Shown: positions 1 to 7,829 of the stretch, in pieces
How the letters are laid out: each line of letters begins with the position of its first letter
How positions within the stretch are numbered: position 1 is the first letter of the stretch
Source: Cognatiyoonia koreensis
GTDB lineage: Bacteria; Pseudomonadota; Alphaproteobacteria; Rhodobacterales; Rhodobacteraceae
DNA length: 64,000 nt
Assembly (NCBI RefSeq): GCF_900109295.1
Contig: NZ_FOIZ01000001.1
Location: forward strand, 558,001 to 622,000
Direction of reading: 5' to 3'
Notes under the pieces: model-generated
The model's input: only the letters and a program-made list of their open reading frames with translations
Databases searched by the model: none
Told to the model about the DNA's origin: nothing
Program-made: the position numbers and the translations under genes

Positions 1-152
1 AGGTATTGTTCAACCCCATAATCCGGATTGCCAATCGTACCGAAGGTCAGTGTCCGTCCGGTGGAATAAGCGTCGAACTCTGCCCCCGACATCGGTGTTT
101 CACCAAGCGCCTGTGTCGCCAAGACCGACAGGATGGTGGCTAGCCGCATCAT
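1..152 (-). CDS. Secreted small protein, N-terminal part only (runs off the left edge)
   Basis: Read on the minus strand from an ATG at 152, this frame gives an N-terminus with a hydrophobic signal-peptide-like core (MMRLATILSVLATQALG) followed by a polar segment, and stays open to the window edge (about 50 residues visible). Its ATG overlaps the TGA of the upstream alkB-like gene (ATGA), so the two are probably translationally coupled. From memory, the visible SGAEFDAY and YGVEQYL segments resemble small periplasmic proteins common in Rhodobacteraceae, but no function is known to me. The rest of the gene is outside the window. Confidence 0.6.
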   Translation of the reverse strand, partial: MMRLATILSVLATQALGETPMSGAEFDAYSTGRTLTFGTIGNPDYGVEQY

Positions 153-1162
153 GCCCGCAACCGCCTGACGCGCGGGTTCATGACCTTGAACCAGCGCGAC
201 GGAAAAAGCGCGAGCGTCGCCATCGTCGGCAAGGAGCGTGGCAGCATTGGTCCGTCCACCGGCAGGTCGAGTGCGGGGTATTCCCGCGACGGATGTGCGT
301 GATGATCAGAATGGCGCGGCGCGTTCAGCATCAGTGCGGATGAGAACCAGTGCGGGCTGTTCCAGCTATGTTTCGCGCCGACCGGTTCCGGCTTGCCGTT
401 TTCGTCAATCTTGCGCGTCAGACCGTAGTGCTGCACGTAGTCGGACAGCATCAGTTGCGACTGGGCATATCCGGCCAACAGCACATAAATCGCCGCCCCC
501 TTCAGCCCGCCAATCACTGCCGCGATGGCGATCATCAAAACCGCACCGCCGATATAATGCGCATAAGGGTGCGTCCAAAGCGGCTGGCCCTTGCGACGTG
601 CGTTTTCGGCCTTCAGCCCGGCCTTGAACGACCCGATCCATGCGCGTGGCAGATAAGCGTAGTACGTTTCGCCCAGACGCGATGTGTTCGGGTCCATGTC
701 TGTGGCGACAAAGCGGTGATGTACCAGCGGATGCGCCGAGGTGTGATGCCCGAACAAAAGCGAGATATAGACCCATTTGCCAAGCTGGTGCAGATGCCGT
801 GCGCCGCGATGGATCAGTTCATGCGCGTTGGAATTGCCGACTTGCCCGAAATACATGCCTGCGGCGAGGAACAACGCGATCTTTGCGACCGTCGACAGCG
901 TGTCACCGGCCAACCCGAATACGATCAACCCCAAAAGCGGGAAATGCAGCACGGCCAGAACGACAGACAGGCCGTTGGCTGCTGGAAACTCGCTTTCGGG
1001 CACTGGGGGTGTCACGATCTTGATCAGCGTGTCGAGCGTGAATGTCAGACCCGTCAGATAGACAAGCGCAAGCGCTGTGCACCAGCCACCCGACACCGCC
1101 CCGAGTGCGAGCAAGGGCACGGGCAGCAGTGTCGCCAGGCTGAACAGGATCATCGATCTCAT
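149..1162 (-). CDS. alkB: Alkane 1-monooxygenase (AlkB)-like membrane di-iron oxygenase
   Basis: Integral-membrane fatty-acid-desaturase-fold protein, about 337 residues, with the AlkB histidine boxes in order: NAHELIHR, a GHH..HPLVHHRFVATDMDP stretch, SDYVQHYGL and NAPRHSDHHAHP. These match the family pattern HELxHK, EHxxGHH, NYxEHYGL and LQRHSDHHA that binds the di-iron centre. The family hydroxylates medium-chain n-alkanes at the terminal carbon in the cytoplasmic membrane, using a rubredoxin donor; no rubredoxin gene is visible nearby. A longer frame starts at 1255, but its extra 31 residues are Cys/Lys/Arg-rich and unlike the family, so the ATG at 1162 is preferred. It is a little shorter than typical alkane hydroxylases, and the substrate is not proven. 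Confidence 0.85.
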   Translation of the reverse strand: MRSMILFSLATLLPVPLLALGAVSGGWCTALALVYLTGLTFTLDTLIKIVTPPVPESEFPAANGLSVVLAVLHFPLLGLIVFGLAGDTLSTVAKIALFLAAGMYFGQVGNSNAHELIHRGARHLHQLGKWVYISLLFGHHTSAHPLVHHRFVATDMDPNTSRLGETYYAYLPRAWIGSFKAGLKAENARRKGQPLWTHPYAHYIGGAVLMIAIAAVIGGLKGAAIYVLLAGYAQSQLMLSDYVQHYGLTRKIDENGKPEPVGAKHSWNSPHWFSSALMLNAPRHSDHHAHPSREYPALDLPVDGPMLPRSLPTMATLALFPSRWFKVMNPRVRRLRA

Positions 1163-1313
1163 GGGGTCGATATAGCACGCCATTTGTTTCCGATAAGCTA
1201 TGCAAGCTGCGACAAGTTGTTTCCGGCAACGTTTGTGGCATTTGTGATGTCGCATTTGCGTCGTTTTTCGCGCGCGGCTGCGTTATCAAGGGCGCACGTT
1301 ACGGGAGCAGATC

Positions 1314-2999
1314 ATGGCATTGGACGAGCGCAAGGGTGTCTGGAAATCCGGCAAGGGCAAGGGGCGTCACCGTCCCAAGGGCCGTCAGGTCGAGGATCAG
1401 GCATGGGACGAGATCAAGGCCCTGTTGGGCGATCGTCCGCGTCGTCGTGATTTGCTGATCGAATTTCTGCATCTTGTTCAGGATGAATACGGTTGCCTGT
1501 CTGCCCCGCATTTGCGCGCGCTGGCGGAGGAAATGCGCCTGAGTCAGGCCGAGGTTTACGAGGTCGCGACCTTTTATGCCCACTTTGATGTAGTCAAAGA
1601 GGGCGAGCCCAAGCCACCCGCGCTGACGATCCGCGTCTGCGATTCCCTGTCTTGTGAATTGGCGGGTGCGCAGCAGTTGAAAGCCGCGCTGGAAGACGGG
1701 TTGGATCCGGCTGAGGTGCGTGTGATGCGCGCCCCGTGCATGGGCCGTTGCGACACGGCACCGGTTTTGGAGCTGGGCCATCTGCACATTGACAATGCCA
1801 CCCCTGAAAAGGTGAAGGCCGCGATTGCCAAGGGTGATACGCATCCGCGCATTCCAGATTATGAAAATTATGATAAGTACGTGACGTCAGGTGGTTACGA
1901 GACGCTTTTGAAGTTGCGCGATGGCGCGGACTGGGAGGCCGTTCAGGAAAAGGTTTTGTCGTCGGGCTTGCGCGGTCTTGGAGGTGCGGGTTTTCCATCA
2001 GGTAAAAAGTGGGGCTTTGTGCGTGCCAATGATGGCCCCCGCTATCTGGCCGTAAACGGGGACGAGGGCGAGCCGGGCACCTTCAAGGATCGCTATTATC
2101 TGGAACGCACCCCGCATCTGTTTCTTGAAGGCATGCTGATCGCCGCTTGGGCTGTCGAAGCGAAGACCTGTTTCATCTACATGCGCGATGAATACCCTGC
2201 CGTGCTGCATATCCTCGCCAATGAGATCAAAGCGTTGGAAGACGCAGGGCTGGTTGCCCCCGGCTACATCGATTTGCGCCGTGGTGCAGGTGCTTACATT
2301 TGCGGCGAAGAATCCGCGATGATTGAGTCCATTGAAGGCAAACGCGGCATTCCGCGACATCGCCCGCCCTTTGTTGCGCAGGTCGGTGTATTTGACCGCC
2401 CGACGCTGGTGCATAATGTCGAAACCCTGCATTGGGTTGGCCGCATCTGCCGTGAGGGTCCGGAAATCCTGTCGTCGGTTGAAAGGAATGGCCGCAAGGG
2501 GTTGCGGTCTTATTCCGTGTCGGGCCGCGTGGCGCAGCCGGGTGTTTATCTTTTGCCCGCCGGGTCCACGATTATGGATATTATCGATGCGGCAGGTGGC
2601 ATGGCGGATGGCCATGTCTTCAAGGCTTATCAGCCGGGTGGCCCGTCCTCCGGCCTATTGCCCGCGTCGATCAATGACGTGCCGCTGGATTTTGATACGT
2701 TGCAGCCTCTTGGCAGCTTCATCGGGTCCGCTGCTGTTGTCGTTCTGTCCGATCAGGACGCCGCCCGTGATGCCGCACTGAACATGCTGCGGTTTTTCGA
2801 GGATGAAAGCTGTGGCCAGTGCACCCCGTGTCGCGTCGGCTGCGAGAAGGCCGTCAAGCTGATGCAGGCTGACACGTGGGATCAGGACCTGCTGGCCGAT
2901 CTTTGCACGGCCATGTCGGATGCCAGTATTTGCGGGCTGGGGCAGGCGGCACCGAATCCGATCAAGCTGGTCATGAAACACTTCAAGGACGAAATCTGA
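1314..2999 (+). CDS. fdsB: NAD-dependent formate dehydrogenase beta subunit, NuoE-NuoF fusion
   Basis: The 561-residue protein fuses a thioredoxin-like NuoE domain (cysteines 109, 114, 142 and 146 for a [2Fe-2S] cluster) to a NuoF domain. The NuoF part has the NADH/FMN sites GLRGLGGAGFPSGKKW (about 218-233) and NGDEGEPGTFKDR (about 248-260), an SLBB segment, and a [4Fe-4S] motif CGQCTPC near residue 500 with a fourth Cys near 540. Such proteins pass electrons from a molybdenum formate dehydrogenase, or less often a hydrogenase, to NAD+. The catalytic alpha subunit normally sits next to it, but here the neighbours are alkB and ftsY. A ribosome site (GGGAG) precedes the ATG. Complex I nuoE/nuoF is unlikely because those genes are separate and inside the nuo operon. 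Confidence 0.85.
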   Translation: MALDERKGVWKSGKGKGRHRPKGRQVEDQAWDEIKALLGDRPRRRDLLIEFLHLVQDEYGCLSAPHLRALAEEMRLSQAEVYEVATFYAHFDVVKEGEPKPPALTIRVCDSLSCELAGAQQLKAALEDGLDPAEVRVMRAPCMGRCDTAPVLELGHLHIDNATPEKVKAAIAKGDTHPRIPDYENYDKYVTSGGYETLLKLRDGADWEAVQEKVLSSGLRGLGGAGFPSGKKWGFVRANDGPRYLAVNGDEGEPGTFKDRYYLERTPHLFLEGMLIAAWAVEAKTCFIYMRDEYPAVLHILANEIKALEDAGLVAPGYIDLRRGAGAYICGEESAMIESIEGKRGIPRHRPPFVAQVGVFDRPTLVHNVETLHWVGRICREGPEILSSVERNGRKGLRSYSVSGRVAQPGVYLLPAGSTIMDIIDAAGGMADGHVFKAYQPGGPSSGLLPASINDVPLDFDTLQPLGSFIGSAAVVVLSDQDAARDAALNMLRFFEDESCGQCTPCRVGCEKAVKLMQADTWDQDLLADLCTAMSDASICGLGQAAPNPIKLVMKHFKDEI

Positions 3000-3071
3000 C
3001 GCTTGCGGAGGCTTCCAAATCGGGGCGGGGCGCATTAGGTCAGTTGCAACACTGATCCAAAGGCCTGCCCC

Positions 3072-4745
3072 ATGTCGTTTTTCAAGAAACTGAAGGACCG
3101 GATGTTCCGGTCGTCGTCCAAGATCGACGAAGGACTGGACGCGATCGTCAATGACGGTGGCGAGGCGGAGGAGGTCACGGTCGATACGGCCGCCGAAGAG
3201 GCCGAGGCCGCCCGACTTCAGGCAGTGGAGGACGCTGAGCGCGAACGCGCCGCAGCGGAGGCAGAAGCCCAGCGGTTGAAGGATGATGAGGCAGCGGCCG
3301 CGCGTGAAGCGGAAGCCGCCCGCGTGGCCGAGGAGCAACGCCAGAAGGAAGAGGACGCGCGTGTGGCGGCGCAAGCGCAGGAGGCAAAAGCTGCCGAGGA
3401 ACGCGCGGCGCAGGAGCTTGAAGCAAAAGCGGCGGAGGAGCGCGCGGCGGCGCAGGCGCTTGAGGCGAAAACAGCGGAAGAGCGTGCAGCGCAGGAACGT
3501 GAGGCAAAAGCCGCCGAGGCGCGTGCGGCAGAGGAACGCGCAGCGCGTGAAGCGGCAGAGATTGAAGCCGAACGTCTGGCCGCAGAAGAACGTGCCGCGA
3601 AAGACGCTGAAGCGGCGCGATTGGCGGCTGAGGCCGAGGCTGCGCGGGTCACGCAGGAAGAAGAGGCGATCGCGCAGGCCGAAGCTGCAGAAGGGATGTC
3701 GGATACCGAGATCGAGGCGCTTGCCGAGGAGATCGAGGAGCAGGTCGAGGCCGCTGTAGACGCTGCAAACGCACCACCTGTGCGCGAGGCGGTTGTCGCG
3801 CCGATGACAACACTGACGCCATCCGCACTGGATGAAGATGAACCGAAGGCGGGCGACGCGCAGAAGGGGTTGCTGGGTCGCTTTTTCGGGCGCGAGAAGA
3901 AAACCGTCGTCCGTCGCACACTGGATGACGATATGCTTGAACAGCTTGAAGAACTGCTGATCACGGCGGATATGGGCGTGGATACCGCGCTGCGGGTGAC
4001 TGCGAACATGGCCGAAGGGCGGTTGGGTAAGAAGCTGTCTGTCGCCGAGATCAAGGAATTGATGGCGCAGGAAATCACGCGGATCATGGACGGTGTGGCG
4101 CGTCCGATGCCGCTTTATGCCCACAAGCCGCAGGTCGTGCTGGTGGTTGGCGTGAACGGGTCGGGCAAGACCACGACCATCGGTAAGCTGGCCAGCCAGT
4201 TTAAGGCGGCAGGCAAGAAGGTGGTCATCGCGGCCGGCGATACGTTCCGTGCGGCGGCAGTGGAACAATTGCAGGTCTGGGGTGACCGCGCAGGTGTGCC
4301 TGTGTTGACAGCGCCGGAAGGGTCCGATCCGGCCAGTCTTGCCTTTGATGCGATGGAAAAAGCCCAGCAGGATGGCGCTGATCTGTTGATGATCGACACG
4401 GCGGGGCGGTTGCAGAACCGGTCCGACTTGATGGAGGAATTGTCCAAAATCGTGCGCGTCATTCGCAAGAAAGACCCCGATGCGCCGCACAACACGCTTT
4501 TGGTGCTTGATGCGACCACTGGCCAGAATGCGCTGCAACAGGTGAAGGTATTTCAGGAATTGGCGGATGTCAGCGGTTTGGTCATGACCAAGCTTGATGG
4601 CACAGCCAAAGGCGGCGTGCTTGTCGCGCTGGCCGACAAGTTCGGGCTACCGATCCATGCCATCGGTGTTGGTGAACAGATTGACGACCTCGCGCCGTTC
4701 GATCCCGAGGATTTCGCCAATGCGCTGGTTGGCCTTGATCGTTAG
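3072..4745 (+). CDS. ftsY: Signal recognition particle receptor FtsY
   Basis: SRP-type GTPase that docks ribosome-SRP complexes at the inner membrane. The C-terminal NG domain carries G1 GVNGSGKTTT (about 360-369), DTFRAAAVEQL, the G3 motif DTAGRLQ (about 442) and TKLDGTAKGG (about 506). The N-terminal A-domain is long and low-complexity: residues about 40-205 are Ala/Glu-rich with recurring AEERAA-type blocks, predicted helical and acidic, which explains the long spurious antisense frames over this gene. AAAGG lies 8 bases before the ATG. It is followed closely by an EamA exporter gene and ispZ on the same strand. The 557 residues exceed E. coli FtsY (about 500) because of the acidic region. 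Confidence 0.97.
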   Translation: MSFFKKLKDRMFRSSSKIDEGLDAIVNDGGEAEEVTVDTAAEEAEAARLQAVEDAERERAAAEAEAQRLKDDEAAAAREAEAARVAEEQRQKEEDARVAAQAQEAKAAEERAAQELEAKAAEERAAAQALEAKTAEERAAQEREAKAAEARAAEERAAREAAEIEAERLAAEERAAKDAEAARLAAEAEAARVTQEEEAIAQAEAAEGMSDTEIEALAEEIEEQVEAAVDAANAPPVREAVVAPMTTLTPSALDEDEPKAGDAQKGLLGRFFGREKKTVVRRTLDDDMLEQLEELLITADMGVDTALRVTANMAEGRLGKKLSVAEIKELMAQEITRIMDGVARPMPLYAHKPQVVLVVGVNGSGKTTTIGKLASQFKAAGKKVVIAAGDTFRAAAVEQLQVWGDRAGVPVLTAPEGSDPASLAFDAMEKAQQDGADLLMIDTAGRLQNRSDLMEELSKIVRVIRKKDPDAPHNTLLVLDATTGQNALQQVKVFQELADVSGLVMTKLDGTAKGGVLVALADKFGLPIHAIGVGEQIDDLAPFDPEDFANALVGLDR

Positions 4746-4778
4746 GCATTTGGGCCCCCTTGTGGGCTGTTCGCACAA

Positions 4779-5681
4779 ATGAGCGATTGGATCGTGTCCA
4801 TCGCCGGCACACCAGAGGGCGCGCGTGTTGCGACGCTTCTTGCGCTGATGTCCGCGATTGCGCATGCGATTTTCGGCGCACTTCAGAAAGGGCGGCATGA
4901 TCCCTGGCTGACACGCGGCGCGATTGATGGCTGGTTGGTCGTCATTTCAGCGCCTGTGGCGCTGTTCCTGGTGCCATGGCCCAGCGGGCAGGTCGCTGTC
5001 CTGCTGGTCGGGGCGTTGGTCATTCATTTCGGGTACAAGGTGACCATGGCGCTGGCTTATGAGCGGGCGGCCTATACGGTGGTCTATCCAGTGGTCAGAG
5101 GGACGGGCCCACTTGTGACAGTGCTGGCCGCGTCGGTGATCTTTCAGGAGCATTTCACCGCGGTGCAGTGGCTTGGCGTTGCCTGCCTGTCGGGCGGTAT
5201 CCTGCTGCTGGCCTTGCGCAATCTGTCGGAAGAGACCATCGATCTGCGTGCGCTGAAGATCGGGCTGGCATGGGCGCTGACGGGGGGCGTGCTGGTTGCG
5301 GTCTATACAACCTATGACGCCTTTGCAATTCGCCAGAGCGCCAACCCGTTCACCTTTCTGGCGTGGTTCTTTTTCGTCACCGCGCTGGATTTTCCGGTGC
5401 TGGCGGCATGGCGGTATCGGCGCATGATCAACCCGCCTACCCTGGGGCCACTTATGTGGCGCGGTGTGATCGGTGCAGTGATCGCCTGGTTCAGTTTTGG
5501 CGGTGTCATGTTGGCGACCCGATTGGATAAAGTGGGCGAGGCGGCGGTTCTGCGCGAGACATCGACGGTTTTTGCCGCGCTGATCGGCTGGCTGTTTCTG
5601 AAAGAGAAAGTCGGCCCGCGCCGCACCGTGCTGATGGCACTGGTTGCACTTGGTGCCGTGATCGTGGAAATGGGAGGCTGA
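4779..5681 (+). CDS. EamA/DMT-family inner-membrane exporter
   Basis: A 300-residue protein with about ten hydrophobic segments arranged as two EamA repeats, typical of drug/metabolite transporters. The second half contains the conserved pattern of a near C-terminal LIGWLFLKEKVGPRR segment. Substrate cannot be read from sequence. It begins 33 bases after ftsY and ends 11 bases before ispZ, so all three are probably co-transcribed. Confidence 0.85.
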   Translation: MSDWIVSIAGTPEGARVATLLALMSAIAHAIFGALQKGRHDPWLTRGAIDGWLVVISAPVALFLVPWPSGQVAVLLVGALVIHFGYKVTMALAYERAAYTVVYPVVRGTGPLVTVLAASVIFQEHFTAVQWLGVACLSGGILLLALRNLSEETIDLRALKIGLAWALTGGVLVAVYTTYDAFAIRQSANPFTFLAWFFFVTALDFPVLAAWRYRRMINPPTLGPLMWRGVIGAVIAWFSFGGVMLATRLDKVGEAAVLRETSTVFAALIGWLFLKEKVGPRRTVLMALVALGAVIVEMGG

Positions 5682-5692
5682 GAGGGAGACCC

Positions 5693-6295
5693 ATGGCCGA
5701 AATCAAGAAGATCAATCCGTTTACAAAGCAGGTTCTCGAACTGGGGCCGACCATTGTGTATTTCGTGCTTTATATGTGGATCAAGGACGAAACCTACACT
5801 TTCCGCGGGGTCGAATATTCAGGCTTTATCGTGGCTGCCCTTGTTTTCATTCCGCTTTTGCTGGCCGCGATGGCAATCCTTTGGGCCATGACGGGCAAAC
5901 TGTCCCGCATTCAGATATTCACGGGGTTCATGGTCATCGTGTTCGGCGGTCTGACCGCCTATTTCAACGACGAGCGCTTTTTCAAGATGAAGACCTCGAT
6001 CGTTTACGGGTTCTTTGCGGGTATTCTTGGATTGGGATTACTGCAGGGGCGCAGCTATTTGCAGTGGGTGCTTGAGGATTTTCTGCCGATGCAGCCAGCG
6101 GGCTGGATGATCCTGACGCGGCGCATCACCTTCATGTTCATAGCACTCGCGATTGCCAACGAGTTGGTCTGGCGCAATATGTCCGAGGAAGCCTGGGTCA
6201 AGATCGAGACTTTTGCCTTTCCCGCCGTGCTGTTCCTGTTTCTTTGGTCACAGATTATTCTGCTTCAAAGATATCTGATCGAACCCAAGCAGTAG
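5693..6295 (+). CDS. ispZ: Inner-membrane septation-associated protein IspZ/YciB
   Basis: A 200-residue polytopic membrane protein with the family hallmarks near the N-terminus (LELGPTIVYF), in the middle (FFKMKTSIVYGFF, then LLQGRSYLQWVL) and WRNMSEEAWVKIETF toward the end. YciB/IspZ proteins are linked to cell envelope integrity and septation; their biochemical role is not settled. A strong ribosome site (GAGGGAGA) precedes the ATG. It is the last gene of the ftsY group; the following SAM-II leader starts a new unit. Confidence 0.93.
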   Translation: MAEIKKINPFTKQVLELGPTIVYFVLYMWIKDETYTFRGVEYSGFIVAALVFIPLLLAAMAILWAMTGKLSRIQIFTGFMVIVFGGLTAYFNDERFFKMKTSIVYGFFAGILGLGLLQGRSYLQWVLEDFLPMQPAGWMILTRRITFMFIALAIANELVWRNMSEEAWVKIETFAFPAVLFLFLWSQIILLQRYLIEPKQ

Positions 6296-6330
6296 CTTGA
6301 CCTGAATCGGGCAGGAGTCTATCCCCGACA

Positions 6331-6386
6331 ACGTGGCGATTTGTTACCGGATTGCGGGCCACGTTAAATATGCTGCTAAAGAGGGG
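6331..6386 (+). ncRNA. SAM-II riboswitch (metA-type aptamer)
   Basis: The P1 stem forms between ACGTGG (6331-6336) and CCACGT (6359-6364). The segments CGATTTG after the 5' arm and TTAAA after the 3' arm, and the GCTAAAGAGG pseudoknot strand (6375-6384), match the SAM-II consensus I know from alphaproteobacterial metA and metZ leaders. It senses S-adenosylmethionine and turns the gene down when SAM is abundant. It lies 65 bases upstream of metZ, with a terminator hairpin in between. Confidence 0.92.
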
Positions 6387-6397
6387 TCAGGGCGCAG

Positions 6398-6433
6398 CCC
6401 CGATACCTTTGACGGGTATCGGGGTTTTGTTTT
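6398..6433 (+). terminator. Intrinsic terminator between SAM-II aptamer and metZ
   Basis: A perfect 10-bp stem CCCCGATACC (6398-6407) / GGTATCGGGG (6415-6424) with a 7-base loop is followed by TTTTGTTTT. Its place directly after the aptamer and before the metZ ribosome site suggests SAM-controlled transcription attenuation rather than simple masking of the ribosome site. Confidence 0.85.
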
Positions 6434-6450
6434 GGCAGAGAGGGTCAGCC

Positions 6451-7629
6451 ATGAAAAACGAATGGAACAAGCGCACCAAGGCGGTTCACGCCGGCACGCG
6501 GCGCAGCCAATATAACGAGGTCAGCGAGGCGATCTTTCTGACGCAGGGCTTTGTTTATCCCACCGCTGAGGCTGCCGAAGCGCGGTTTATCGAAAGCGGT
6601 CCGGATGAATTTATCTATGCCCGCTATGGCAACCCGACCGTTGCGATGTTCGAGGATCGGATTGCCGCCATTGAAGGGGCCGAGGATGGCTTTGCCACGG
6701 CTTCGGGCATGGCTGCTGTCAACGGTGCATTGATGTCGATGCTGTCCGCTGGCGATCACGTGGTCAGCGCACGTGCCTTGTTCGGGTCCTGTCTTTATAT
6801 TCTTGAAAACATCCTGACCCGTTTCGGTGTCGAAGTGACATTTGTCGATGGCACCGATCTGGACCAATGGGCCGCTGCGATCCGTGCCGATACGAAGGCT
6901 GTGTTCTTTGAGTCTATCTCCAATCCCACCTTGCAGGTGGTGGATATCACGGCTGTTTCCAAGCTGGCCCATGCTGTTGGTGCGAGCGTGGTTGTGGATA
7001 ACGTGTTTTCCACGCCGATATACTCGAACGCCATCGCGCAAGGCGCTGATGTTGTTGTTTATTCCGCGACCAAGCATATCGACGGGCAGGGCCGTGCGCT
7101 GGGCGGCGTGATCCTTGGGACGAAGGCGTTCATTCGTGGCACTGTCGAGCCGTACCTGAAGCATACGGGTGGCGCGATGTCGCCGTTTACCGCGTGGATG
7201 ATGCTGAAGGGGCTGGAGACTATGGATTTGCGCGTGCGCGCCCAGACCTTTGCCGCGACGCGCATTGCTGACGGTCTGGTTGGCCATTCGAAGCTGGCAC
7301 AGGTGATTTATCCGGGTCACGACAGCCATCCGCAGTATCAGCTGACCATGGATCAGCTGGGGGCTGGCGGCACGGTCATCGCGATTGATTGCGGTTCGCA
7401 GGCGGCGGCGTTCAGCCTGATGAATGCGCTGGAGATCTTTCTGATTTCCAACAATCTGGGCGATGCGAAATCCATTGCGACCCATCCAGCGACAACCACG
7501 CACCAGCGGCTGAGTGACGCACAACGCGACAGCCTTGGCATCACGCCCGGTCTGATCCGGCTGAGTATCGGGCTGGAAGATGCGGAAGATCTGCTGGCCG
7601 ATCTGATGAATGGTCTGAAAACCCTGTAA
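6451..7629 (+). CDS. metZ: O-succinylhomoserine sulfhydrylase
   Basis: PLP-dependent Cys/Met metabolism enzyme of 392 residues that makes homocysteine from O-succinylhomoserine and sulfide in methionine synthesis. It shows TKAVHAGTRRSQ at the N-terminus, the YARYGNPT segment and the PLP lysine K208 in SATKHIDGQGR. The ATG at 6451 is chosen because GAGAGGG sits 7 bases upstream; the longer frame from 6352 runs through the riboswitch and terminator and cannot be the true start. Regulation by the SAM-II element is expected. Cystathionine gamma-synthase is a related alternative, but the riboswitch and GQGRALGG context favour MetZ. Confidence 0.93.
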   Translation: MKNEWNKRTKAVHAGTRRSQYNEVSEAIFLTQGFVYPTAEAAEARFIESGPDEFIYARYGNPTVAMFEDRIAAIEGAEDGFATASGMAAVNGALMSMLSAGDHVVSARALFGSCLYILENILTRFGVEVTFVDGTDLDQWAAAIRADTKAVFFESISNPTLQVVDITAVSKLAHAVGASVVVDNVFSTPIYSNAIAQGADVVVYSATKHIDGQGRALGGVILGTKAFIRGTVEPYLKHTGGAMSPFTAWMMLKGLETMDLRVRAQTFAATRIADGLVGHSKLAQVIYPGHDSHPQYQLTMDQLGAGGTVIAIDCGSQAAAFSLMNALEIFLISNNLGDAKSIATHPATTTHQRLSDAQRDSLGITPGLIRLSIGLEDAEDLLADLMNGLKTL

Positions 7630-7641
7630 ACGCAGGGTTTT
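7618..7641 (+). terminator. Intrinsic terminator overlapping the metZ stop codon
   Basis: A 9-bp perfect stem AAAACCCTG (7618-7626) / CAGGGTTTT (7633-7641) encloses a 6-base loop, TAAACG, which contains the metZ TAA stop. The 3' arm ends in TTTT. Confidence 0.7.
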
Positions 7642-7829
7642 CGCGCACTTGATCCGGTGGCGCTGTCCATGCGACGCTGATCACCGTGCCGCCACGGCGC
7701 ATTGCGAGGAGAATGCCGATTCCTAATGATCCACGTGCGGGTCTGTTGCGTATCTATGAACAAACGATTGGAAAATCGTCAACGAAGGCCCAGTTTGAGG
7801 GGTCGGATGCACGACAGAAAGCTGCCGAT

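Noticed and set aside
350..1450. 366-residue plus-strand frame over the alkB gene
   Set aside because: Antisense of alkB, whose histidine motifs are clear; no domain in this frame.
3218..4087. 289-residue Ser/Ala-rich minus-strand frame over ftsY
   Set aside because: It is the antisense of the AEERAA repeat region; low complexity is inherited from the real gene.
2655..4538. 627-residue minus-strand frame antisense to fdsB end and ftsY
   Set aside because: It mirrors GC-rich codons of two real genes on the other strand; the protein is Arg/Leu/His-rich without any domain.
7630..7829. Zur operator before folE2
   Set aside because: No AT-rich Zur-like dyad found in the gap.
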